Source: Ruminococcus sp. (lineage in GTDB: Bacteria > Bacillota > Clostridia > Oscillospirales > Ruminococcaceae). Taken from it: a stretch of DNA of 61,807 nt. Position numbers and translations under genes: made by a program. The first letter of the stretch is position 1; each line of letters opens with the position of its first letter. The notes under the pieces were generated by a model. That model had not been told where the DNA came from and made no database searches. It was given only the letters and a program-made list of their open reading frames with translations. The stretch lies in NCBI RefSeq assembly GCF_019417665.1, contig NZ_DXUU01000010.1, positions 1-61,807 of the forward strand, written 5' to 3'. This document shows, in pieces, positions 25,257 through 34,601 of the stretch.

Positions 25257-26384
25257 ATGGCAACAGAAACAATCGGCTCCCTTGACTATAATGAGATCGT
25301 GTTTCCGAAACTAGGAATTGATCTGCATCTCAACAGCACTGCCTTTGAGATTGGCGGTCTGTCCATCCAGTGGTACGGCATTCTGATCACTCTGGGACTG
25401 GTGCTCGCCCTGATCTACGCCTTTACCCAGGTAAAACAATACGGACTGAATCCGGATCGTTTTCTGGATTCAGTCATCGGCGGCATTGTGGGCGGCATCG
25501 TGGGCGCACGTACCTACTATGTGCTCCTGAACTGGGACAATTACGCTGGAGACTGGAAAAGCATATTCAACCTGCGGGAAGGCGGTCTTGCCATTTACGG
25601 CGGCATTATCGGCGGACTGCTGGTGGGCTGTCTGGTGGCAAAGCTGCGCAAGGTACGCATCCTGCCCCTGCTAGACATTGCCGGTATTGGATTTCTTCTG
25701 GGACAAGGCATCGGACGCTGGGGCAATTTCTTCAATCAGGAAGCATTCGGCTGTAATACGGACAGCATTTTTGGCATGTCCGGCGGACGCATCCAGGATT
25801 GGATCACCAACAGTTATCCTTACACCTCATATTACGCCAACTTCGGCACACAGCTGGATGCCTCCCAGCCAGTCCATCCCTGTTTCCTCTATGAATCCAT
25901 TTGGTGTCTGCTGGGCTTTGTGCTTCTGGCACTGTTTGCAAAGAAAATTCGCCGCTATGACGGTCAGATCTTTCTAATCTATATTGGCTGGTATGGCTTA
26001 GAGCGTGCCTTTGTGGAAGGACTGCGCACAGACAGCTTAGTTATTGGTAACATCCGTATTTCTCAGCTTCTGGCGATCCTCTGCGTTGTTGCGTCCATTG
26101 TGCTGCAAATTGTCATTGGCACAAGGGTAAAACGAATGGGCTGCGACTACCATTTATATAAGGACACCAAGGAATCCAAAATGCTTCTGGCAGAGCTGGA
26201 ACAAGGAAAAGCGGTTTCCTCTAAAGATGAAACGACTGCGCCGGAATCAGACCTCACAGAGGATGAATCTGAAACATCCGATGCAGCAAAGGTATCTGCG
26301 GAAGATACAGCACCATCAGAAGAAACAGACGCTACCGACGAGAAAACCAATGAAACAAAAGAAAACAAACCGGAAAAGGAGTAA
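25257..26384 (+). CDS. lgt: Prolipoprotein diacylglyceryl transferase
   Basis: A 375-residue polytopic membrane enzyme that attaches diacylglycerol from phosphatidylglycerol to the lipobox cysteine of prolipoproteins. Signatures: IQWYGILITLGLVLAL, GGLAIYGGIIGGLLVG, and the Lgt motif GQGIGRWGNFFNQEAFG. About 75 extra residues at the C terminus are acidic and Thr/Ser-rich, unlike most Lgt proteins. A GGAGG occurs 30-odd bases before the ATG but no good site is close to it, so the start is less certain than the gene. At least two lipoproteins in this window (29.4 and 58.6 kb) need it. Confidence 0.95.
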   Translation: MATETIGSLDYNEIVFPKLGIDLHLNSTAFEIGGLSIQWYGILITLGLVLALIYAFTQVKQYGLNPDRFLDSVIGGIVGGIVGARTYYVLLNWDNYAGDWKSIFNLREGGLAIYGGIIGGLLVGCLVAKLRKVRILPLLDIAGIGFLLGQGIGRWGNFFNQEAFGCNTDSIFGMSGGRIQDWITNSYPYTSYYANFGTQLDASQPVHPCFLYESIWCLLGFVLLALFAKKIRRYDGQIFLIYIGWYGLERAFVEGLRTDSLVIGNIRISQLLAILCVVASIVLQIVIGTRVKRMGCDYHLYKDTKESKMLLAELEQGKAVSSKDETTAPESDLTEDESETSDAAKVSAEDTAPSEETDATDEKTNETKENKPEKE

Positions 26385-26389
26385 AGAAC

Positions 26390-27241
26390 ATGGGTAAAAT
26401 TATTTCGAGCAAGGAAGTATCTGCTGCAATCCGGCAGAAGATTCGTGAAGATGCACAAACACTGCGAGAAAACCACGGCATTCAGCCGGGACTTGCTGTC
26501 ATTCTAGTGGGAAATGACCCCGCATCGCAGATCTACGTTCGCAACAAGCAAAAAGCATGCGAGGAGGTAGGCTTCCATGCATTTGAATATCGTCTCAGTG
26601 AGAATTCCACGGAAGAACAACTTCTGGATCTGATCGGCGTCCTCAACAAGGACAACAAGGTACATGGCATTCTAGTGCAGTTGCCTCTGCCGGATCACAT
26701 TGATCCCCAGACTGTTATCAACACCATTTCACCGGACAAGGACGTGGACGCATTCCATCCTTTCAATGTTGGAAAAATCATGATCGGTGACTATGAATTT
26801 CTCCCCTGCACACCAGCTGGTGTGATGGAACTGATTGACAGTACTGGTGTAGAAATCAGCGGCAAAAACTGTGTTGTGGTCGGACGAAGCAACATTGTGG
26901 GAAAGCCCATGGCAATGCTGCTGCTGCACCGCAACGCAACCGTAACCATCTGCCACTCCCGCACTAGAAACCTGGCAGAAATCTGTGCAAGTGCCGACAT
27001 TCTGGTCAGTGCAGTGGGCAAGGCGCATTTCATCAAGGCAGACATGGTCAAGAAAGGCGCTATGGTGATTGATGTTGGCATGAACCACGACGAAAACGGT
27101 AAGCTCTGCGGTGATGTAGAATTTGCCGAAGTTGAACCCAAGACCAGCTACATTACGCCTGTTCCCGGCGGTGTCGGACCCATGACCATCACCATGCTCA
27201 TGAAAAACACCCTGCGTGCAGCAGAATTAAAACAGAAATAA
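26390..27241 (+). CDS. folD: Methylenetetrahydrofolate dehydrogenase / cyclohydrolase
   Basis: A 283-residue bifunctional one-carbon enzyme. It shows ASQIYVRNKQKACEEVG with the catalytic Lys, LVQLPLPDHID, PCTPAGVMELID, the Rossmann GRSNIVGKPMAMLL, and PVPGGVGPMT. It starts five bases after lgt with AAAGGAGTAAAGA as site, so lgt and folD are one transcript. Confidence 0.98.
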   Translation: MGKIISSKEVSAAIRQKIREDAQTLRENHGIQPGLAVILVGNDPASQIYVRNKQKACEEVGFHAFEYRLSENSTEEQLLDLIGVLNKDNKVHGILVQLPLPDHIDPQTVINTISPDKDVDAFHPFNVGKIMIGDYEFLPCTPAGVMELIDSTGVEISGKNCVVVGRSNIVGKPMAMLLLHRNATVTICHSRTRNLAEICASADILVSAVGKAHFIKADMVKKGAMVIDVGMNHDENGKLCGDVEFAEVEPKTSYITPVPGGVGPMTITMLMKNTLRAAELKQK

Positions 27242-27259
27242 TCGCATAAAGCTATGAAA

Positions 27260-27306
27260 AGAACCCCTGCCGGGCAAGCTTAGTCCGGCAGGGGTTCTAT
27301 TTGTTA
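27260..27306 (+). terminator. Terminator of lgt-folD
   Basis: AGAACCCCTGCCGG (27260-27273) pairs perfectly with CCGGCAGGGGTTCT (27285-27298), then ATTTGTT. Confidence 0.8.
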
Positions 27307-27317
27307 TACATCCACAA

Positions 27318-27355
27318 AGAAAAAGAGCCGAAGCCCGAGGACAACGACTCTTTTT
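27318..27355 (-). terminator. Terminator of the sugar ABC operon
   Basis: On the minus strand AAAAAGAGTCG and TCGGCTCTTTTT form a stem ending in T residues. Confidence 0.75.
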
Positions 27356-27382
27356 GAGATCAACATCATAGTATGATGGTCA

Positions 27383-28270
27383 TTATTCCTTTACGCCGCC
27401 CAGTGCAACACCAGCAACGATGAATCTGGACAGAAGCAGGTAAATAACGATGATCGGAATAACAGAGAGTGCTACAGCAGCATACTGTGCGCCCAGATCC
27501 GGGTGTTTATCCTGTCCCAGTACGCTCTGAATCATGATCGGCATTGTGAAACGCTTTTCATTGGAAACAATGATCATATTCTGTGTATAGAAGTTGTTCC
27601 AGTTCTGTACGAATGCGAAGATTGCCTGTACAGCGATCGCCGGCTTACACATCGGGATCGCAATGGTCAGGAAAGTGCGGAACTCGCCACTTCCATCGAT
27701 ACGAGCAGCTTCTACAATGTCCAGCGGGAACGAAGACTTCATATATTGTCTCATGTAGAACACAACAGCAGGAGCAGCAACCGCCGGAATAATCAGCGGA
27801 ATATAGCTGTTCGCCAGACCCAGTGTACCTACCATAAACTTTACAAAACCGGTAGATGTAACCTGAATCGGGATCATCATAACTGCCAGAATGAATGTAT
27901 ATGCACCATCACGAAGCTTGAAATCATAAACAGTTAAACCGTATGAAGTCAATGCGGAGAAGAATACTGTCAGAATGGTAGAACCACCTGCAATGATCAG
28001 AGAGTTTCTGTAGCCACGCCAAACATTGAAGTTCGGAGACTGCGGAAAATCACCGCCGGCAATATTCTTGATGTTGGTTATCAGATCGCCGCCCGGTAAG
28101 AACTGCAGCGGTTGTGCACGCAGTGCAGCATCACCATGAGTTGCATTCATGATCATGATATACAGCGGAATCAGGCAGATCAATGCCAACAAAACACAGA
28201 CGATGAAACATCCGGCCGATTTCAGTCTCTGCACCAACATATAATTGTCTTTTACACCAACATTTTCCAT
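27383..28270 (-). CDS. Carbohydrate ABC transporter permease (MalG-like, CUT1)
   Basis: A 295-residue permease with six membrane helices and the coupling loop EAARIDGSGEFRTFLTIAIP (EAA motif) that docks to the ATPase. Its ATG overlaps the stop of the preceding permease by one base (TAATG). No ATP-binding gene is in the operon; CUT1 importers of Firmicutes often share an MsmX/MsiK-type ATPase encoded elsewhere. The substrate is probably an oligosaccharide. Confidence 0.95.
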   Translation of the reverse strand: MENVGVKDNYMLVQRLKSAGCFIVCVLLALICLIPLYIMIMNATHGDAALRAQPLQFLPGGDLITNIKNIAGGDFPQSPNFNVWRGYRNSLIIAGGSTILTVFFSALTSYGLTVYDFKLRDGAYTFILAVMMIPIQVTSTGFVKFMVGTLGLANSYIPLIIPAVAAPAVVFYMRQYMKSSFPLDIVEAARIDGSGEFRTFLTIAIPMCKPAIAVQAIFAFVQNWNNFYTQNMIIVSNEKRFTMPIMIQSVLGQDKHPDLGAQYAAVALSVIPIIVIYLLLSRFIVAGVALGGVKE

Positions 28271-29313
28271 TATGCGCTGAGACCTCCATTCTTCGCCAAT
28301 TTCTGCTGTGCCTTATATTCCTTTACCAGAGCCTTGCGCTCCATCTTCTTACGATGCTCATCTTCATCACGATTCATGCGGAATACAAGCATACCCAGTG
28401 CAGCGGTAATGATAAACAAAATTACCGAAGCAGCACCGGCAATACCGTAGTCCGGCTCGTGAATCTTTGCACCAGAACGGAACTGTTCATAAACGAACAC
28501 GGCAACCGTACGCAGATTTGCGTTGATCTTACCAGCACCTGTGTGATACAGATACGGAATATCGAACATCTGAAGACCACCGATCATAGAAGTGATCAGG
28601 GTATAAACTACCATCGGACGCAGCAGCGGCAGAGTCACCTTACGGAGTACCTGACCACTGGAAGCGCCGTCAATTGCAGCAGCTTCAAACAGAGACGGGT
28701 TAATACCCATAATACCAGACATCATCATAATCATGGTATTACCGAACCACATCCACGTTTGAATGAACATGACAATACCACGGCTCCAAACAGCAGATGC
28801 CTCAAACTTGATTGCATCGCCGTCATTGAGCATCAGCATAGTATTTACAGCAGAAAGCTCACTGTTAGAGATAAAGCGCATGAACAGTGCAGCAACAGAT
28901 ACTGCAGTGATGATATTCGGCAGGTACATAACTACCTTGAAAAAGCCCACACCCGGGATATGCAGCTTCGAATCTGTGAACCAAACAGCCAACAACAAAG
29001 ACAGAAGGATCTGCGGAATAAAGTTACCCACCCACAGAATGACAGTGTTCTTGAAAGAGCTCAGGAACAGATCCTGCATTGCCTTGGCACGACGGCCCAT
29101 GCCTTCGCCGGAACCAAACAAGATCGTTGCATAGTTATCAAATCCGACAAAATTGCCTGCGTCACTGCCGTTTCCCTGAAAACTCAGGATAAACGTCTGG
29201 ATCAGCGGCCAGACCTGGAAGAAGCAATACACGAGAAAGAACGGGGCAATGAACATGTAACCATACTTGGCGTAGCTAATCGATTTAATACGACGTTGTG
29301 CAGCTGATGCCAT
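28270..29313 (-). CDS. Sugar ABC transporter permease (MalF-like, CUT1)
   Basis: A 347-residue permease with six helices and the EAA loop FEAAAIDGASSGQVLRKVTL. The start at 29313 follows AAAGGGTG; a longer in-frame reading to 29382 would cross the intergenic stem-loop. It partners the MalG-like protein encoded immediately downstream. The basic C terminus (Glu/Lys-rich) is cytoplasmic. Confidence 0.95.
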   Translation of the reverse strand: MASAAQRRIKSISYAKYGYMFIAPFFLVYCFFQVWPLIQTFILSFQGNGSDAGNFVGFDNYATILFGSGEGMGRRAKAMQDLFLSSFKNTVILWVGNFIPQILLSLLLAVWFTDSKLHIPGVGFFKVVMYLPNIITAVSVAALFMRFISNSELSAVNTMLMLNDGDAIKFEASAVWSRGIVMFIQTWMWFGNTMIMMMSGIMGINPSLFEAAAIDGASSGQVLRKVTLPLLRPMVVYTLITSMIGGLQMFDIPYLYHTGAGKINANLRTVAVFVYEQFRSGAKIHEPDYGIAGAASVILFIITAALGMLVFRMNRDEDEHRKKMERKALVKEYKAQQKLAKNGGLSA

Positions 29314-29363
29314 TTGCACACACCCTTTCAAAAATTCAATAGAATAGTAAGAGATAAACATAC

Positions 29364-29391
29364 GCCTATAGGATACAATCATCCTATAGGC
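29364..29391 (-). promoter_or_regulatory. Intercistronic stem-loop between binding protein and permeases
   Basis: A perfect 11-bp stem (29364-29374 with 29381-29391) with a 6-base loop and no T run. Such stems after a binding-protein gene usually stabilise the upstream mRNA and lower permease expression. Confidence 0.65.
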
Positions 29392-29428
29392 TGCATGTTT
29401 TATAGAGTGAAATCAGAGATAATAAAAC

Positions 29429-30925
29429 TTATTCTACAGTGATCTCAGTTACGTCAGCAGCAACAGCATCCAGGAATGCATTCATGCAGTCTTCCTCAGA
29501 AGCAGTTACGCCATTGCAGTAATCCTGTACAGCATTCTGCAGGTCAGTGTTGATCTTAGCATCGTACTGAGTAGCAATGCTCATATCGATCTTGTCAGCA
29601 GAACCAAACAGAACCTGGAACTGATCCTGACCACCGAACAGCGGGTTGCTGTTTGTGCCAGCTTCAGTTGTAGCAGACATAACGCCCTTGTTGTTTACGA
29701 AGTCGCCGCGAACGTCTACATACTTCTGCATTGCATCAGCATCAGCAGTCATAGTGTAGATGAACTGACCAGCTTCAGTAGCGTTATCGGTCTTCGGATA
29801 TACGCAGATCCATGTACCGCCCCAGAACCAAGAGGTCGGGCCTTCACAGATTGCATACTTACCATAAGTAGAGCCGCCTTCGCCGCCCTGAGCCTGTTCC
29901 AGAGAACCGCCTGCTGCGATAGCCCATGTCGGGAAGAAGAAGCCGAAGGTCTTGTTAGCCTGAGCGCCGTCAGACTGACCCTGCGGGAGCCAGTCATCTG
30001 TCCACTGAGTTGCACCAGAGATGTAACCCTTGTCATAGTTCTCCTTTGCCATAGAGAAGAAGTCACCTACAGAAGAAGAATCCAGCTTGCCATCGTTCAC
30101 CCAAGACTTAGTTCTGTTACCGTTGGAGTATGCTCTCCAAACGCCGCCCAGAGAGTCAGCCATAGCAGTGGTGTTGCCAGACTTCTCATATACAGTAGCA
30201 GCGGTTGCCCAGAAGTCATCCCAGCTGCCGATCTGTGCCTGCATATCTTCCGGAGTAGTTACACCCAGGTATTCTTCAGCCAGGTCAGCTCTGTATGCAT
30301 AGCCGCCTGCTGCTGCCTGCCAGGATGCACCCTTCAGATTACCGTTAGTATCCTTACCCATGGATACAGTGTAGCCATAAGCATTTGCATACATATCCTC
30401 AGAGATACCTACTGCGGACAGCGGAGCAGAGTACTCATCGTTGTTCTGATAAGCCATGTTCCAGTCTGCATCGCAGAAGTACAGGTCAACGTCATCACCA
30501 GACAGGAATACCTGTGCATACTGCTCGTTAGCCTCTGTACCATTGGAACCAACCTGCTTGAAGACCATCTTGCTCTTGTCCATGCCAGTTGCATCTGCAA
30601 CGATATCGTACATGTACTTCAGGTCATCCTCAGTCCAGCACAGAATGGTCAGAGCGTCGCCGCCTTCAGCCAGAGAACCGTCCGGTGCGCCCAGAGCCGG
30701 GATCTCAACATTCTCGTAGCCAGCAGCAGATTCAGGCTCAGAAGATTCTTCAGCCTCAGAAGACTCCTCATCGCCTGCCGCTTCGCTGCTCTCTTCTGCA
30801 TCAGCAGAGCTCTCAGCCTGAGAAGAAGACTCAGAAGAGCTGCTTTCCTCGCCGCAGCCTACGAATGCAGTTGCAGTCATAGCCAGGGCAGCCATCAAAG
30901 CCAGTGTTCTTTTCAACTTGTTCAT
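29429..30925 (-). CDS. Sugar-binding lipoprotein of the ABC importer
   Basis: A 498-residue extracellular solute-binding protein (family 1 type). It has a lipoprotein signal peptide with lipobox AFVGC, then a roughly 45-residue Glu/Ser linker that keeps the domain away from the membrane, and a periplasmic-binding fold (ILCWTEDDLKYMYDIVADA, YAQVFLSGDDVDLYFCDADW). The many aromatic residues suit sugar binding. AAGGAGGAAAATT precedes the ATG. First gene of the operon; the following stem-loop should favour its excess over the permeases. Confidence 0.93.
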   Translation of the reverse strand: MNKLKRTLALMAALAMTATAFVGCGEESSSSESSSQAESSADAEESSEAAGDEESSEAEESSEPESAAGYENVEIPALGAPDGSLAEGGDALTILCWTEDDLKYMYDIVADATGMDKSKMVFKQVGSNGTEANEQYAQVFLSGDDVDLYFCDADWNMAYQNNDEYSAPLSAVGISEDMYANAYGYTVSMGKDTNGNLKGASWQAAAGGYAYRADLAEEYLGVTTPEDMQAQIGSWDDFWATAATVYEKSGNTTAMADSLGGVWRAYSNGNRTKSWVNDGKLDSSSVGDFFSMAKENYDKGYISGATQWTDDWLPQGQSDGAQANKTFGFFFPTWAIAAGGSLEQAQGGEGGSTYGKYAICEGPTSWFWGGTWICVYPKTDNATEAGQFIYTMTADADAMQKYVDVRGDFVNNKGVMSATTEAGTNSNPLFGGQDQFQVLFGSADKIDMSIATQYDAKINTDLQNAVQDYCNGVTASEEDCMNAFLDAVAADVTEITVE

Positions 30926-31096
30926 TGGAATTTTCCTCCTTAAATATATATATTACACTGCTCTGCCGATTAGCACACCAGTGTAATAAGCAAATGTAAT
31001 TCGTACAGCACATGTCCTATGCTGCACTGCCTTTCGTTAATATTCTCTGTAATAATGCACAAATTGGGCATAGAGAACATTTCCTGTGATAAGCTT

Positions 31097-31125
31097 AATA
31101 TACAACAATTCGCAACGATTGTCAA
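31097..31125 (-). promoter_or_regulatory. Promoter and candidate operator of the sugar ABC operon
   Basis: Minus-strand TTGACA (31120-31125), 17 bp, TATATT (31097-31102). An interrupted palindrome ACAAT-n8-ATTGT (31105-31122) fills the spacer and could bind a regulator encoded elsewhere. The remaining leader to 30926 holds no gene. Confidence 0.75.
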
Positions 31126-31270
31126 TGGCTTATACCGTTCTTTCATTTTTTTCGGTTGAATCGCACAATAAAATCAATCGTTTTTTGTGCATATTAACGA
31201 TATTTTTTAGTGTTTCCGAAAAAAGTTACAAAACGGTTAAATCCCCATTCTATTCGGAAAAGTAGTCAGT

Positions 31271-32053
31271 TTATGTACCATCTGAACAAGACATTTGTAT
31301 ATAATCACGAATTTGCTTGAAATATGTCTCCGTCATGCCGTCCAGGTAGAGCAGCTCATATACTGAAGAATACCCCTGTATCTCCTCGCGGAATACCAGA
31401 ATCTCATCCGCAAGCTCCGAAGTCATTTCTGGCAAGCGGAGTAGTTCCTCTTTTGTTGCCGTATTCAGATCTACTACAAAGGTCTCTGTCGATTCTACCG
31501 TCTCCGCAGGCATTTCCGTCGGAAACTGCATCTCAGGTTCCGGTTCTTCTTCCGGTTCTTCATAGAATTCTGATTCGGGGTAGGTCTCATTTGTCACATA
31601 AATCAAGTCATAGATTTGAGACAAAACACCCTCGCCGATGCCATCCACTTCCATCAATTGTTCCCGATTGGAAAATCTACCATTTTGAGTACGGTAGGAT
31701 ATAATTCGTTCTGCCAGCACTGCACCGATGCCCGGCAACTGTTCCAATTCCTCCGCAGACGCTTCGTTCAGCTCCAGAGGAAAGGATATCATTTCTTCCT
31801 GGATCGTCTGCTTTGCCTCAGTTGTTATTTGAGTTGTTGTACACTTTGATACAGCGGCAACAGTACCAGTTGTACCAGATGCTGCGGAAATTTCTGAAAC
31901 AGCAGTAGTAACTGCCTGCATCCGCCGAGGTGTCATATCTGCCTTTTCATGGTTAAGATAGCCTATACCCTGCCAGCCGATGATGCCAACTGCACCCAAA
32001 AGCAATCCTATACCCAGAATCCTGGTCAGCCAGTCACGTCGCTTGTGTTCCAT
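31271..32053 (-). CDS. ComEA-like helix-hairpin-helix protein (two domains)
   Basis: A 260-residue protein with a short basic cytoplasmic start, one membrane helix (about 12-30), a Thr/Ala linker and two ComEA-type HhH domains: LNEASAEELEQLPGIGAVLA and VDLNTATKEELLRLPEMTSE. They are separated by a Glu/Pro-rich linker. ComEA binds DNA at the surface during transformation; single-domain forms are usual, so the second copy is noteworthy. The second domain lacks the GIG hairpin (PEMTSE), so it may not bind DNA. No comEB/comEC gene is adjacent. Confidence 0.85.
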   Translation of the reverse strand: MEHKRRDWLTRILGIGLLLGAVGIIGWQGIGYLNHEKADMTPRRMQAVTTAVSEISAASGTTGTVAAVSKCTTTQITTEAKQTIQEEMISFPLELNEASAEELEQLPGIGAVLAERIISYRTQNGRFSNREQLMEVDGIGEGVLSQIYDLIYVTNETYPESEFYEEPEEEPEPEMQFPTEMPAETVESTETFVVDLNTATKEELLRLPEMTSELADEILVFREEIQGYSSVYELLYLDGMTETYFKQIRDYIQMSCSDGT

Positions 32054-32089
32054 AGCATCCTTCCAAACTGATATTTTCTACCGATTTCT

Positions 32090-32118
32090 ATTTTAACACT
32101 TTTTTTATGACTTTGCAA
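32090..32118 (-). promoter_or_regulatory. Promoter of the ComEA-like gene
   Basis: Minus-strand TTGCAA (32113-32118), 17 bp, TAAAAT (32090-32095). Confidence 0.65.
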
Positions 32119-32226
32119 GGCTTTTCTCATTTTCTTTCAATTTTCAATGTATTTTCAAAAAATAAATTGTAACACAGGGTTCTCGCTTTCAATTTCCTTG
32201 TAAGCGCATACCAATTTATCATTTAA

Positions 32227-32275
32227 GCAATACTGCATAAAGATTGTGCATCAGGCCTTCTTTGTGCGGTATTGC
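32227..32275. repeat. GGCAAYACYGCAC palindrome family, copy A
   Basis: A 49-bp imperfect palindrome: GCAATACTGCATAAAGA at one end, TCTTTGTGCGGTATTGC at the other. The same ends occur at 46950-47122, 48073-48105 and 49874-49921. Confidence 0.7.
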
Positions 32276-32284
32276 CTTTATACA

Positions 32285-32313
32285 AAAAGCAGGAAATCCA
32301 ATGGTTTCCTGCT
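32285..32313 (-). terminator. Terminator of the malic enzyme gene
   Basis: AGCAGGAAA (32288-32296) pairs with TTTCCTGCT (32305-32313); on the minus strand a T run follows. Confidence 0.85.
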
Positions 32314-32341
32314 CCTGTTTTACTGATTTTTTCAATTCATT

Positions 32342-33520
32342 TTAAAGGCGAGCTACGCCAGTATCCCGTGCAGCCTGTGCCACAGCCTTTGCCACTGCTG
32401 CACCGACGCCATCCTCCAGAGGGCTGGGGATAATATAATCTGCTGCCAGCTTTTCAGCCGGTACGAAATCAGCGATCGCCTTTGCAGCTGCAATTTTCAT
32501 TGCGTCATTGATATCCTTTGCACGAACATCCAGTGCGCCTCGGAAAATGCCAGGAAACGCCAGAACGTTGTTGATCTGATTCGGGAAGTCGCTGCGTCCT
32601 GTGCCCATAACTGCTGCGCCGGCTGCCAATGCTTCTTCCGGCATGATCTCCGGTGTGGGATTTGCCATAGCGAAGATAATAGGATCCTTCGCCATGGTCT
32701 TAACCATATCTGCCGTTACACAGCCTGGTGCAGATACGCCAATAAAGACATCTGCACCCATGAGCATTTCTGCCAATGTGCCTTTTTTATGTCCGCTATT
32801 GGTGATCGCTGCCATTTCTTCCTTCTGGGGATTAAGATCTTCACGCCCTTCGTAGATGGCACCGTGACGGTCGCAGAGAATGACATGATGGGGATCCAGA
32901 CCCATAGCAATGAGCAAACGGATAATGGCAATACCGGCAGCACCTGCGCCGCTGGTAACCACTTTAATATTGTGAATATCCTTTCCAGTCAGCTTCAGAG
33001 CATTGAGCATTGCTGCCAATGTGACAACAGCAGTGCCATGCTGATCATCGTGGAAAATAGGAATATCACAGCATTCTTTCAGCCGGCGTTCAATTTCGAA
33101 GCAGCGGGGGGCGGAGATATCCTCCAGATTCACGCCGCCAAAGCTTCCGGCGAGAAGACGGACAGTATTGACAATATCATCCACATCTTTCGAACGAACG
33201 CAGAGAGGGATGGCATCTACATTGCCAAATTTCTTGAACAGAGCGCACTTGCCCTCCATAACCGGCATACCGGCTTCCGGACCGATATCGCCCAGACCCA
33301 GCACGGCAGTACCGTCAGTGATCACTGCCACCAGATTGCCCCGGCGTGTCAGATCATAGCTCTTCGAAACGTCCTTCTGGATCTCCAGACATGGCTGGGC
33401 AACGCCCGGCGTATATGCCAGAGAAAGATCATCTGCCGTTTCAAGGGGGGCACGAAGTGTCACCTCTACCTTTCCCTGCCATTCATAGTGCAGTTTCAAA
33501 GATTCTGCTGCATAATCCAT
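32342..33520 (-). CDS. Malic enzyme, oxaloacetate-decarboxylating (NADP type likely)
   Basis: A 392-residue short-form malic enzyme: SLAYTPGVAQPCLEI, TDGTAVLGLGDIGPEAGMPV, the metal site FHDDQHGTAVV, and the nucleotide fold SGAGAAGIAI. It decarboxylates malate to pyruvate, giving NAD(P)H. It lies downstream of an LDH/MDH-family gene with a terminator-like hairpin between them. In Clostridium thermocellum, malate dehydrogenase and malic enzyme are neighbours and form the malate shunt from PEP to pyruvate. Confidence 0.95.
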   Translation of the reverse strand: MDYAAESLKLHYEWQGKVEVTLRAPLETADDLSLAYTPGVAQPCLEIQKDVSKSYDLTRRGNLVAVITDGTAVLGLGDIGPEAGMPVMEGKCALFKKFGNVDAIPLCVRSKDVDDIVNTVRLLAGSFGGVNLEDISAPRCFEIERRLKECCDIPIFHDDQHGTAVVTLAAMLNALKLTGKDIHNIKVVTSGAGAAGIAIIRLLIAMGLDPHHVILCDRHGAIYEGREDLNPQKEEMAAITNSGHKKGTLAEMLMGADVFIGVSAPGCVTADMVKTMAKDPIIFAMANPTPEIMPEEALAAGAAVMGTGRSDFPNQINNVLAFPGIFRGALDVRAKDINDAMKIAAAKAIADFVPAEKLAADYIIPSPLEDGVGAAVAKAVAQAARDTGVARL

Positions 33521-33582
33521 AGTTGTTACAATTCCTTTCCAATTACAAGCAATTCACAGTTCCTAGTTCGTACAGATACACC

Positions 33583-33630
33583 CGGAAAACCACCGGAGCA
33601 TTGCTTCACACAAATCTCTCCGGTGGTCTC
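33583..33630 (-). terminator. Terminator between LDH/MDH and malic enzyme genes
   Basis: On the minus strand CCACCGGAG pairs with CTCCGGTGG across a 19-base loop, then TTTTCC. It may be leaky, as no clear second promoter for the malic enzyme was found. Confidence 0.65.
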
Positions 33631-33650
33631 TTCCTATATTACGAAATCAA

Positions 33651-34601
33651 TCAGATGGACATTTCGTCGATAACCGAACGAAGCGCAGTACCGCTCTTCT
33701 GGAAGCGTGCAATCTCTTCCTCTGTCATAGGCGGTGTGATCTTCCGCTCAACGCCGTTTGCACCAATCACACACGGCAGGCTCAGGCAGACATCCTTGAC
33801 ACCATAATTCGTGCCGTCCTGCAGAGTGGATACGGTCAGAACTGCCTTGGTATCACGGAGAACAGCCTCAGCGATCTGGCTTACAGACAGAGCAATCGCA
33901 TAATAGGTAGCACCCTTGCACTTGATGACCTCAGCGCCGCCCTCACGGACTTCCTGCTCAATGGCAGCCTTGTCGCCCAGATCCTCCACATCTGTGCAGT
34001 ACTCATCAAACTTCATGCCTGCAATGCTGGACAGAGACCACGGAACCATAGAGGAATCGCCGTGTTCGCCGAATACATATGCGTGGATGTTCTTAATGTT
34101 CAGACCAGCGTGTTCTGCCAGACATGTACGCAGACGGGAAGAATCCAAAACAGTACCAGAACCGAATACCTGATTCGGGCTGAGACCGGAAACACGAATT
34201 GCCTCATAGGTCAAAACGTCAACCGGGTTGCTGACAACCAGATAGCATGCATGAGGCGCATACTTTACGATCTCCGGCATAACAGATGCCATGATCTTTG
34301 CATTGGTCTTGCACAGATCAATACGAGTCTGACCCGGCTTTCTGGCAATACCAACGGTAATGATGACCATATCGGAATCTACAGCATCTGCATAATCACC
34401 GTCATATACATCACAAGTAGGACAAAATGCATTACCCTGCATAATGTCCATTGCCTCACCCTTTGCCTTCGGCTTATTGATATCCACGAGCAGCAGCTCG
34501 GAGCAAAGTCCCTTGATTGCCAATGCAAACGCAATAGAAGCACCAACATTACCGGCGCCCAGAACAGTTACTTTTTTTCCTTTTTTCAGTTTCTTTTCCA
34601 T
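33651..34601 (-). CDS. L-lactate/malate dehydrogenase family protein
   Basis: A 316-residue NAD-dependent 2-hydroxyacid dehydrogenase: VTVLGAGNVGASIAFALA, catalytic His in FGEHGDSSMVPWS, and VSNPVDVLTYEA. Overall it resembles LDH, including GATYYAIA (Thr at the LDH position 246). The substrate-specificity residue just before KPG is Arg87 (IARKPGQTR), where classical LDH has Gln102 and MDH has Arg. The true substrate may therefore be oxaloacetate/malate, which fits the malic enzyme next door. The start at 34601 follows AGGAGGAATA; the ATG at 34622 lies upstream of that site. Confidence 0.88.
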   Translation of the reverse strand: MEKKLKKGKKVTVLGAGNVGASIAFALAIKGLCSELLLVDINKPKAKGEAMDIMQGNAFCPTCDVYDGDYADAVDSDMVIITVGIARKPGQTRIDLCKTNAKIMASVMPEIVKYAPHACYLVVSNPVDVLTYEAIRVSGLSPNQVFGSGTVLDSSRLRTCLAEHAGLNIKNIHAYVFGEHGDSSMVPWSLSSIAGMKFDEYCTDVEDLGDKAAIEQEVREGGAEVIKCKGATYYAIALSVSQIAEAVLRDTKAVLTVSTLQDGTNYGVKDVCLSLPCVIGANGVERKITPPMTEEEIARFQKSGTALRSVIDEMSI

